From PUPG01 sp031323845 (lineage in GTDB: Bacteria; Bacteroidota; Bacteroidia; Bacteroidales; UBA7960), in contig JAVIYP010000029.1 of NCBI GenBank assembly GCA_031323845.1, positions 1 to 34,276 on the forward strand: a stretch of DNA of 34,276 nucleotides, in the 5' to 3' direction. Of this stretch, positions 8,569 to 15,992 are shown piece by piece. A program made the translations under genes and the position numbers. The notes under the pieces are model-generated. The model had not been told where the DNA came from. It searched no databases and saw only the letters and a list, made by a program, of their open reading frames with translations. Position 1 is the stretch's first letter, and each line of letters starts with the position of its first letter.

Positions 8569-10914
8569 TCATCGCTTGTCTTGTTCGATCATGTTCAAAA
8601 AGAGGCTTTCCGCTGTAATGGGCAGTTTTTTAACCCTGATGCCGGTTGCATCATAAATGGCATTGGCAATCATGGGAGCCACGGGCACCATAGGGTGTTC
8701 TCCAATACCTCTCGCCCCGTATGGGCCGTCGGGTTGAGCCACTTCAACAAATATGGGAACGATCTCTTCCGGCACATCCAGGGAGGTGGGAATTTTATAG
8801 TCTGTAAAATTTGGATTCAGCATCTTACCCCTGTGATCGAAACGCATATCCTCATACAAAACGGTGGAGATGCCTTGCAGCACGCCGCCAATGATCTGCC
8901 CTTCGGCCAGCGACGGGTTCAGCACCTTGCCGGCATCAATGGCTTCCACCACTTTTAACACCTTGACTTTGCCTGTTTTTTTATGGACTTCCAGTTTAAT
9001 TGCTGCAGCGCCAACGGTATAATGCACGTTTGGATGCCCGCCCTGGCTGGTTTCCGGATCGGCCTTGGCGGTAGTGAACTCCGGCATAAACATGCCGCGG
9101 CCAAGCACCGGGCCGCCGCGGAACGACCCATCTTCAACCTGGATCCCGGTTATCATAAAGTCTATTAACGGCAGCGCAAAGGAGGGGTCTTCAAGTGACT
9201 TCACCATTTCCTCGTCAAGGTAGAGGTTTTCCTTGGGTATATGAAGAGCTCTTGACACGGTGTCAAAAATCTGATCACGGGCATCAAGGGCAGCCTTTCT
9301 GACAGCATTGCCGCAGCCCCAGGTTACATGAGAGGCAACGGTTTGCCACTCATAAGGGTTCCTGTCGGTGTCGGGTGTTTCAACCCTGATCTTTGAGGGG
9401 CTCATGGTGAGCACCTCAGCGACAATCTGAGCCATAACGGTCAATAAGCCCTGACCAATATCCATACCGGATATCATCACATTGACACTGGCATCCTCGT
9501 TAATTTTAAGAAAACAGGAGGAAGAGGCGTTAGGCGGCATGGCAGGTGCCTTCCAGAAAAGAGAAAACCCTTTCCCGATAAGCCTGTCCGGGTCTGACGA
9601 GGTCTCTTTTTTATCCCATTCAATCGCTTTTGCCGTCTTTTCAATGGCCTGAAGCAAACCGCTGGGGTTCATGTGTGCTCCGTAGGCTAAGGTGTCTCCC
9701 TCCCTGATTCCATTGATCAGCCTGAGCTCTACAGGGTCAATGCCAAGGTGCCCGGCGATCCTGTCCATATGAATCTCCAGCCCAAAAAGGAATTCTGAAT
9801 ATCCAAACCCCCTGTAAGGCCCTCCCGGGGGTAAATTAGTATAGATACAATACGAGTCGATGGATACATTATCAATCCTGTAAGGGCCGATGGCCGAAAG
9901 ACCCACTGCATTTACCACGTTAGCACCATACTCTACATAAGCCCCGGCATCCCAATACAAGTCATGTTTCAATGCCTTGATGATGCCATCCTTGCTTACG
10001 CCCATTTTAACTTTGGTAACCACACCAAGACGCTGGTATGTATTGTAGAATTCACGTTCGCGGGTCCACATGATCTTTACGGGGTGTCCCGGAATTTCCG
10101 TAGCAATGGCAGCCGCCATGATCTCCATGGTAACACCGGCCTTCGAACCGAAGCCGCCGCCAACATAGGGGGCGATAACCCTGACGTCGTTGTGCGTCAA
10201 TCCTTTGTGCGCCAATGCTTCAGCAAAAAGATGGCGCTGCGTATGCGGCGATTGCGAAGACGCCCAAACCGTGAGCCGCCCGGAGAGGTCATATTTCGCC
10301 ACACAGGCATGGGGCTCTATGGCACAATGTGAATACCTTGGCACAAAATACTCGTCCTCAAGAATATAGTCAGATTCCGAAAAGGCTTTTTCGGGGTCAC
10401 CCTTTCTGATTTTTCGCTGATGAGCGATGTTGGTGTTTGCTTTTGGGAAAAACCAGGGCACATGAGGGTAGTCACTGAGGCCGGGATGGATCAGTTCGCT
10501 GTCACCACGGATGGCATCGATCTGACTGGTAACTTTGGGAAGGGGTTTGTAATGCACCCGGACCAGCTCGGCCCCCCGCTTGGCAGCCTTGGGCGTTCGG
10601 GCTACGACCGCGGCAATCTGCTCCCCGAAAAACCTTACCCTGTCCTGGGCAAAAATGTAACGGTCCTTCATGTAAAGTCCGAACTTGTAAGGAAAATCCT
10701 TGCCGGTAACCACACAAAGCACTCCGGGCACCTGCGAGGCTTCCTCAGTGTCAATGCCCGTTATGATCGCGTGTGCATGCACGCTCTCCACAATTTCGGC
10801 GTAAAGCAGATCAGGCCCGAAGTCAATATCATCGGTGAACTGAGCCGTGCCGGTTACCTTATCCTTACCGTCAACTTTTATTACCGGTTTACCTATGTAT
10901 TTGAGGTTTTTCAT
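8569..10914 (-). CDS. xanthine-dehydrogenase-family hydroxylase, molybdopterin-binding subunit
   Basis: This 781-residue large subunit of a three-subunit molybdenum hydroxylase shows the cofactor loop VGGGFGSKAG (residues 251-260), PYRGFGYSEF (366-375), GQGLLTVMAQ, and the catalytic Glu E739 in GARGIGEHP. The two side chains that grip purines in bovine xanthine dehydrogenase are changed: the E802 position (GGFGGKE) is A259, and the R880 position (NIRGTGRLC) is S351 in NVSIDSYC. Mechanism should be conserved, with water-derived oxygen inserted at a C-H next to a ring nitrogen, but the substrate is probably not hypoxanthine or xanthine bound in the canonical way. The 2Fe-2S subunit gene lies 81 nt upstream. 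No XdhC-type maturation gene is in the window. Confidence 0.9.
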   Translation of the reverse strand: MKNLKYIGKPVIKVDGKDKVTGTAQFTDDIDFGPDLLYAEIVESVHAHAIITGIDTEEASQVPGVLCVVTGKDFPYKFGLYMKDRYIFAQDRVRFFGEQIAAVVARTPKAAKRGAELVRVHYKPLPKVTSQIDAIRGDSELIHPGLSDYPHVPWFFPKANTNIAHQRKIRKGDPEKAFSESDYILEDEYFVPRYSHCAIEPHACVAKYDLSGRLTVWASSQSPHTQRHLFAEALAHKGLTHNDVRVIAPYVGGGFGSKAGVTMEIMAAAIATEIPGHPVKIMWTREREFYNTYQRLGVVTKVKMGVSKDGIIKALKHDLYWDAGAYVEYGANVVNAVGLSAIGPYRIDNVSIDSYCIYTNLPPGGPYRGFGYSEFLFGLEIHMDRIAGHLGIDPVELRLINGIREGDTLAYGAHMNPSGLLQAIEKTAKAIEWDKKETSSDPDRLIGKGFSLFWKAPAMPPNASSSCFLKINEDASVNVMISGMDIGQGLLTVMAQIVAEVLTMSPSKIRVETPDTDRNPYEWQTVASHVTWGCGNAVRKAALDARDQIFDTVSRALHIPKENLYLDEEMVKSLEDPSFALPLIDFMITGIQVEDGSFRGGPVLGRGMFMPEFTTAKADPETSQGGHPNVHYTVGAAAIKLEVHKKTGKVKVLKVVEAIDAGKVLNPSLAEGQIIGGVLQGISTVLYEDMRFDHRGKMLNPNFTDYKIPTSLDVPEEIVPIFVEVAQPDGPYGARGIGEHPMVPVAPMIANAIYDATGIRVKKLPITAESLFLNMIEQDKR

Positions 10915-10995
10915 GCTGTTTAACTGGTTCTTTGTTGATTATGAAATGGTATGTAACGCATAAAGGCACAGCGAAAGCCCGGACCCGGTCTTCAA

Positions 10996-11484
10996 TCAGG
11001 CTGGTTTATTTGTTTGTTGATGCTGTGGTGTATGGTTGCTGACGTTTTTTATGGCCCTGATGATGGATGTGTATCCGGTACACCGGCACAGGTTGCCGGC
11101 AACAGCTTCCTTGATCTCCGCTTCGTCCGGATTCGGATTACGGTTGAGCAGCTCGGTAGCCGTCAGAATAAAGCCCGGAGCACAAAAGCCGCATTGAAAC
11201 GCATTCTCTTCCAGCAACGTCTTCTGCAGAGGCGTTAATCCGCCTTTGGAAATACCTTCAAGAGTGGTGACCTCCTGATCTTCCACCTCAACGGCAAATA
11301 TAAGACAGCTTCTTACATTCCTGCCGTTCAGCAACACGGTGCATGCACCGCAATCACCGGTGTCGCACCCGCACTTGGGACTTTTCACACCCATCTTTTC
11401 GCGCAATACCTCCAGCAGGATGTCGCTGTTGTCAACCATTACGGTGCGCGCTTCTCCATTTAGGACGAATGAAAGCTTTTTCAT
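10996..11484 (-). CDS. xanthine-dehydrogenase-family hydroxylase, 2Fe-2S subunit
   Basis: This 162-residue subunit carries two [2Fe-2S] clusters: C40, C45, C48 and C60 in the N-terminal ferredoxin-like fold (CGCDTGDCGACTV), and C98, C101, C133 and C135 in the C-terminal helical domain (QCGFCAPG and NLCRCTGY). All eight expected ligands are present. It passes electrons from the molybdenum centre to the FAD subunit. Length is normal for the family, and the start MKKLSFVLNG is supported by the fold. The sequence just upstream of the ATG is a copy of the intergenic repeat that also precedes the gene at 324, so its translation signals come from the repeat. The FAD subunit, normally adjacent, is separated by about 500 nt of repeat DNA. 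Confidence 0.93.
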   Translation of the reverse strand: MKKLSFVLNGEARTVMVDNSDILLEVLREKMGVKSPKCGCDTGDCGACTVLLNGRNVRSCLIFAVEVEDQEVTTLEGISKGGLTPLQKTLLEENAFQCGFCAPGFILTATELLNRNPNPDEAEIKEAVAGNLCRCTGYTSIIRAIKNVSNHTPQHQQTNKPA

Positions 11485-11986
11485 CTGTTTATATGTTCGT
11501 TACTGTTTGATTATCTGTGTAAAAGATGTGCAGATGTGCAGATGTTAGACTTTTGTATAATTGTTGAATCGTTTAATTGTTTAATCGTTGATTTTTCACT
11601 TTTCACTTTTGAGTCCGCTACGAAAAGTCGATTATAGCCACAGATTATGAACAATTATTCATTTCAAAGGTGTTCATGAGCTCACTTCGTTCGGTTCACA
11701 GATTATGAAATTATAAAAATTTTAATGTGCACATATTCAATAACATAAAAAGGAATAAATGTTCAAATCTGTGAATCTGTGGCGTTTTTTGGACTTTTAG
11801 AAGTGGGCTCACTTTTCATTTTTCACTTAATCTGCTTTTGGCCTTTGGCTTTTAGCAAGAAAATTTTTCTAACTTCTCTTTCTTCCTTCGAGCTTCCTAA
11901 CAGGTTTCTCACTGCGTTCGAAATAAACTTCGAGCTCCTCTGGACCTATTCCTCCACAAAGAAAAAACCAACAAATAAACAAACGA
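11485..11986 (-). repeat. composite intergenic repeat, copy B, splitting the hydroxylase operon
   Basis: No gene is seen in these 502 nt. Read on the minus strand, 11600-11485 repeats the leader of the gene at 324: AACGATTAAAC units, about two and a half ACATCTGC units, and the TTTTACACAGATAATCAAAC block up to the start codon. Positions 11637-11783 are bounded by a perfect 10-bp inverted repeat (GCCACAGATT / AATCTGTGGC) and look like a segment inserted into the repeat. Positions about 11816-11860 match 110-150. Positions 11893-11923 match 30100-30130 in reverse, with one difference in 31 nt. The mosaic lies between two subunits that are usually in one tight operon. Confidence 0.75.
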
Positions 11987-12904
11987 TTAAACAATATTTT
12001 TCTGACTTCCGTCTTCCGACCTCTCTTTCTTCCGATGCCTTATGTTGTGTTCAAGCCTTGCCGATGCAAGCTTCAGGGCTTCTTCAAGCATGTGCATGGT
12101 CATGTGCGTCCGGTACTCCTTTGTAGCACGTATGTCAGTGATGGGTGAAATAACCGAGGGCACCATCTGCCTGGCCTCATTCAGGAGCTCGTCTGACAAC
12201 TCCCTGCCTTTTAACAGGTGTTCAATTTTTAAACATCTCTTAGGGGTTGGACCGACAGCCCCGAAAGCGACCCTGTAGCTTCTGTCTTCCAGGGCCAGCA
12301 CTCCGACATTTGCCTGGGCAAGGTCCTCGCCGGAATAGCGCATCAGCTTTTGATAGGCTCCGCCATATGCTTGCTCCGGGAGCTCCAGAACCACTTCCGT
12401 CAGTAACTCGTCAGGACGGATCGCAGTTTTTCGGTTATCAACGAACCATTTACCTGCAGGGATTTGCCTGGTGCCGGACTGACTGTTCAGGTGTATGGTG
12501 GCATTATGCACCAGGAGCGGAGCGGCACTGTCCATACACGCTACGGCCGTACAAATGTTGCCGGCCATTGTGGCGCGGTTTCTGATTCCGGCAGATGCCA
12601 CGACATGCGCTGCTTCCCACAAAGCAAAACACGTTTCCCGGACCAGCTCCGACCGGATAATATCATCAAAAGTAACCAGGGCCCCGATACGCAAAAAGTT
12701 ACCATCGCGGGTAATCCCACGGAGAACCTCAATTCCTTTGATATCAATCATCATTTCAGGCACGGGAAATCCCTGCTTGAGCATATTGGCGAGGTCGGTC
12801 CCGCCGGCAAGCACGTTTGCCTTCTTACCGTAGGTGTGCAATAAGGACAAAGCCTCATCCAGCGTTGACGGTTTCGAGTAGTTAAAGTCCTGACTAATAG
12901 GCAT
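11987..12904 (-). CDS. xanthine-dehydrogenase-family hydroxylase, FAD-binding subunit
   Basis: This 305-residue FAD subunit has the AGGTDL pyrophosphate-binding loop near residues 34-39 and the second FAD motif IRNRATMAGNICTA, followed by a CO-dehydrogenase-flavoprotein-like C-terminal domain. It passes electrons from the 2Fe-2S clusters to an acceptor. I place the start at the ATG ending at 12904 (MPISQDFNYSKP) because AAGGA lies a few bases upstream; a longer frame to 12943 adds 13 unlikely residues. The last 16 or so residues, after ...LARLEHNIR, are encoded by repeat sequence: 12013-12033 is identical on the reverse strand to 30075-30095. The original 3' end was therefore replaced or extended, although the core domain seems complete. 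Confidence 0.9.
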   Translation of the reverse strand: MPISQDFNYSKPSTLDEALSLLHTYGKKANVLAGGTDLANMLKQGFPVPEMMIDIKGIEVLRGITRDGNFLRIGALVTFDDIIRSELVRETCFALWEAAHVVASAGIRNRATMAGNICTAVACMDSAAPLLVHNATIHLNSQSGTRQIPAGKWFVDNRKTAIRPDELLTEVVLELPEQAYGGAYQKLMRYSGEDLAQANVGVLALEDRSYRVAFGAVGPTPKRCLKIEHLLKGRELSDELLNEARQMVPSVISPITDIRATKEYRTHMTMHMLEEALKLASARLEHNIRHRKKERSEDGSQKNIV

Positions 12905-12973
12905 GACACATTCCTTTAACGATATAAAAAGGCCTGAAGCCAAGCTGTGGAATGGTCTTCAGGCCAAACTGAT

Positions 12974-13792
12974 TCAGGCTTCCGTATCTATGGCTATAAC
13001 ACGGCAGAGCGACGATTCAAGCTCGATGCCACGCAGCGGGAACAAACCAAGCCATACGCGCTTGTTGCTCACCATATTGATTTCACCTCCAAGGTTTTCG
13101 GCATGTACAATGCCAAGCGGGAACAGTTTCAGGTGCATCACCTGATAATATTCCTTGGGAGGGAAAAGCTCATCCCAGCTTTTGCCGTATTGCTTCTTCA
13201 TAAGTGCTTCGGCCTCCATAAAGGGTTTTGGATGCCAGTCGCGTATGATGGTGTTCATGGGGTGATCGGCACTGCCGCAATCGACGCCGATCCACCGGAT
13301 TTTTTTCTCGATGCACCACTTGTGGAAATCAGGACTGGGCCCGGGATGCTTGACAAAATAACGCACCTCGTCACTTTCAGGCTGATCCCATGAGTAACGA
13401 TGATACCCGGTGTTGATGATCAGAATGTCATTCTCCTTTACCTCTACCTTGCTCATGATCATTTCCGGAGTATACAAGCTGTAATCTTCCACCTCCTCAG
13501 AAATATCTGCAACCGCAGCTGGTCCGTACCAGAAATCCAGGGGCGTGTCGCCTATGGTCTTACCGCTGGAATGAAAGTGAATCTCACCGTCAATGTGCGT
13601 CCCGACATGGTTGCTGGTTTGAATGATCTGACCGTTGGCACCCTGACCCATGTGTGCGCCCGCTATACGCTTAAAATATTGTATCTGCAGGGGCATATAG
13701 CTTGGCCATGGCGGCGTGTGAACACTCAAACGCTGTGTCAGATCATAAATCCTTGCTTCAGACATGAACTTGATAAAATCTGTGTTTTTCAT
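12974..13792 (-). CDS. cyclase-family metal-dependent hydrolase (kynurenine formamidase / isatin hydrolase superfamily)
   Basis: This 272-residue protein has the superfamily metal motif HxGTHxD (H62-V-G-T-H66-I-D68), followed by H72 and H74, and the C-terminal HAENLGG segment typical of cyclase-family proteins. Characterised members are Zn or Mn hydrolases that open cyclic amides (isatin hydrolase) or cleave formamides (KynB). The start could be M1 at 13792 or the second Met (MSEARIYDLTQ) at 13762; neither has a clear Shine-Dalgarno site. It lies 69 nt upstream of the FAD subunit gene on the same strand. In this cluster a ring-opening role on the hydroxylated heterocycle is attractive but inferred. 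Confidence 0.85.
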   Translation of the reverse strand: MKNTDFIKFMSEARIYDLTQRLSVHTPPWPSYMPLQIQYFKRIAGAHMGQGANGQIIQTSNHVGTHIDGEIHFHSSGKTIGDTPLDFWYGPAAVADISEEVEDYSLYTPEMIMSKVEVKENDILIINTGYHRYSWDQPESDEVRYFVKHPGPSPDFHKWCIEKKIRWIGVDCGSADHPMNTIIRDWHPKPFMEAEALMKKQYGKSWDELFPPKEYYQVMHLKLFPLGIVHAENLGGEINMVSNKRVWLGLFPLRGIELESSLCRVIAIDTEA

Positions 13793-13860
13793 AGTAAAAA
13801 TAAATTTAGTATTGTTAGTTTGGGAAAAAATACAGGTATTGGGAAGTATTTCCTTAACCC

Positions 13861-14205
13861 TTATGTGTGGTTTTGTATTAAACGCTTTATGCTGGAAATT
13901 AAATCATCAAGGTCATTTTGAATGATGGACCACACAATCGCATAATCAATTCCAAAATAATCATGAACCAGGCGGTTTCTGAACCCCCTGATCCTGTTCC
14001 AATTAATTTCCGGGTTGTTGTTCCGAAATTCCGGGTCTATCCTGTTGCCTGCTTCTCCAATGACTTCAAAGTTCCTGACAACGGCATCTATTGTCTTGTC
14101 GTCATCCAGAAAATCCTTGTAATCGTAACCATCAATATACCTCCTGATTTTTTCAGCAGATTCAAGTATATCCTGTAAAAGCAACATGATATCTCTTTCA
14201 GACAT
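13861..14205 (-). CDS. hepT: HEPN-domain toxin, HepT-like (DUF86)
   Basis: This 114-residue all-helical protein carries the HepT RNase-type signature R-x4-6-H: RNRLVHDYFGID, near residues 82-93. HepT toxins are RNases held inactive by a partner MntA antitoxin that adenylylates the Tyr of the RxxxxHxY motif; that Tyr is present here (HDY). The start overlaps the end of the MntA-like gene by 8 nt, the usual translational coupling. The pair sits inside the catabolic cluster on the same strand, between the DUF1116 and cyclase genes. Confidence 0.85.
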   Translation of the reverse strand: MSERDIMLLLQDILESAEKIRRYIDGYDYKDFLDDDKTIDAVVRNFEVIGEAGNRIDPEFRNNNPEINWNRIRGFRNRLVHDYFGIDYAIVWSIIQNDLDDLISSIKRLIQNHT

Positions 14206-14488
14206 ATATCAAATCAGGTTTAATCACATTAAAATATCTATCCTTAATGCCATTTCTGGAAACAAGATCAGTTTTAATACCGGTAATACTTTCAATCTCA
14301 TCAGCCAGATCGATAAAGCGGATACCGATGTTATCATCAAATTCAACCAAAATGTCCACGTCGCTTTGATCGTTTTGCTCCTTCCTGGCATAAGAGCCAA
14401 AAATAGCTAACGACTTTATCGGATATTTTGCAAAAAGATGCTGTTTCTCATTGCATATTGATAACTTTATTTCTTCCAGCGACTTCAT
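14198..14488 (-). CDS. mntA: MNT-type nucleotidyltransferase antitoxin, MntA-like
   Basis: This protein of about 96 residues has the minimal nucleotidyltransferase motif G-S-x10-D-x-D: GSYARKEQNDQSDVD. MntA proteins neutralise HepT by AMP transfer to its catalytic loop. I choose the ATG ending at 14488 (MKSLEEIKLSI) because this is the usual family N-terminus; an ATG at 14506 and a TTG at 14509 are in frame. No clear ribosome-binding site favours any of them. It precedes and overlaps the HepT-like gene. Confidence 0.83.
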   Translation of the reverse strand: MKSLEEIKLSICNEKQHLFAKYPIKSLAIFGSYARKEQNDQSDVDILVEFDDNIGIRFIDLADEIESITGIKTDLVSRNGIKDRYFNVIKPDLIYV

Positions 14489-14590
14489 ACATATATCGAT
14501 TGTCATCAAATTATTAACAAATAAACCAAGTAAAAAAACAAATTGTTCGTATTATTAACTGTAAAGATATGAATAAACTAAAATCCGTGT

Positions 14591-15991
14591 TTATAATTTC
14601 CTCATAAATGCCTGAAAGGCTTTCACAAACGGCTCTGCGGGTGCGCTGACGACTCCGGCGCCCACCTGGCCAACACCTGGATTTTTGTGCGCTACGCCCG
14701 TGTCAAGAAACGGTGTGATGTTTTTTTCAACCACTTTAATCACGTCTATACCCGTGGGTGTTCCCCGAAAGTCGAGGGCCGGCACCTGGAAGACGTTGTT
14801 TTCGGCGATACAGATCTCATACATTTCCAGGGTATAGTTGATGGCATCCTGTGTGCTGCCACCCACAAACTGCACAATGGCGGGGGCAGCTGCAATGGCG
14901 AATCCACCCAGTCCGTAGGTTTCTGTGATCGTGCTGTCGCCGATGTCGGGGTTGGCGTCGTCTTTGCTGAAGCCCGGGAAGAACAGTGCGTCAGGCACTG
15001 GTGCCTTGCCGGTAAACCACGCTCCACCTGTGCCTGACAATTGAACACCAAATTCTGTTCCGTTGCGGGCCATAGCTACAACCATGGAACTGTACCTGAT
15101 ATTCCTGGCCGCATCCATGCACACCTTTGACGCCGGCATGGACAGATTCAGGAAAAAGTGATCGTTGCCATTGATGAACTCCATGACCGCGGCCGCCTCC
15201 TCTGTGTCACCCGCCGTCCTAACAATAGCGGGAGCAATGGTGCGGAAGAACAGGGAGGTTCCGGCCCTGTTCCGGTTGTGTACTTCATCACCCATGTGTA
15301 AGGCTTGGGCGATTAACGCTTTAAGGTCAATGCTGCCGAGGCTTTTCACGGCTCTCTTCAGCACCGGATAAAGACTGCGCTCCATCCAGCGAAGGCGGTC
15401 AAGCACCTCCCCGCTGTATGCCCCGTAACGCAGCACCTTTCCCAATCCCTCGTTCAGGGTGCAATAGGCAACATTGCCAAAGGCCAGGTTTTTAACGATG
15501 AATACCGGCATCCGTGCCGATACGATTCCGGCCATTGGGCCTACCGTGTTGTGTTCATGGCAAGGATCAAACTGTATACTTCCCGATGCAGCAAGCTTCT
15601 CTGCTTTTTCGACAGAGTGTGCCAGGCCCTCGTACATCAGGGCGCCGATGATGGCTCCCCGGGTCGGTCCGCACATGTCTTCCCAGGCAACCGGAGGTCC
15701 TGAATGCAGTATCATGTCAGCCTTCATGCCGGGAATCACGTTCTTTGCAAGATCAAGGCCCACCAAATGCGGCTCTCCCTGCAACACCCTGCTCAGCGCC
15801 TCATGGTTAGCCTCTGTGATCAGCTCCCGGTGCTTCTGAATGGTCTGCATCAGCTTCTGATCGTAGTTAAGAGGTGGCTTCCAGTCCAGCTGAACGGCCA
15901 CGGCACCGGCTGCGCGAACATTGTCGCCAAACTCGGGAATGCCAATGTTGACAACTTTTAATTGCTTATGAAACAGATCGTTGATGGCCAT
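14591..15991 (-). CDS. DUF1116 protein (YlbE/AllG-like, putative carbamoyltransferase component)
   Basis: This 466-residue protein has typical DUF1116 segments, including the conserved C-terminal FRGTPTGIDVIKVVEKNITPFLDTG and HKNPGVGQVGAG. E. coli AllG (YlbE), with FdrA and YlbF, forms the oxamate carbamoyltransferase that turns oxalurate and phosphate into oxamate and carbamoyl phosphate (established for E. coli). The frame can be opened at a TTG at 16012, but the ATG at 15991, which lies 1 nt after the FdrA stop codon, is the better start and implies coupling. It is the third gene of a DUF2877-FdrA-DUF1116 run. I see no frameshift or truncation. Confidence 0.88.
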   Translation of the reverse strand: MAINDLFHKQLKVVNIGIPEFGDNVRAAGAVAVQLDWKPPLNYDQKLMQTIQKHRELITEANHEALSRVLQGEPHLVGLDLAKNVIPGMKADMILHSGPPVAWEDMCGPTRGAIIGALMYEGLAHSVEKAEKLAASGSIQFDPCHEHNTVGPMAGIVSARMPVFIVKNLAFGNVAYCTLNEGLGKVLRYGAYSGEVLDRLRWMERSLYPVLKRAVKSLGSIDLKALIAQALHMGDEVHNRNRAGTSLFFRTIAPAIVRTAGDTEEAAAVMEFINGNDHFFLNLSMPASKVCMDAARNIRYSSMVVAMARNGTEFGVQLSGTGGAWFTGKAPVPDALFFPGFSKDDANPDIGDSTITETYGLGGFAIAAAPAIVQFVGGSTQDAINYTLEMYEICIAENNVFQVPALDFRGTPTGIDVIKVVEKNITPFLDTGVAHKNPGVGQVGAGVVSAPAEPFVKAFQAFMRKL

Positions 15992-15992
15992 A

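Noticed and set aside
8452..8958. Plus-strand open frame of 168 codons
   Set aside because: Most of it is antisense to the molybdopterin subunit 3' end and has no recognisable domain.
10420..10923. Plus-strand open frame of 167 codons
   Set aside because: It is the complement of the well-supported molybdopterin subunit N-terminus.
8569..12904. Simple assignment as a xanthine dehydrogenase for purine salvage
   Set aside because: Key purine-binding residues are replaced and the permease is uracil-like; only the family name is supported.
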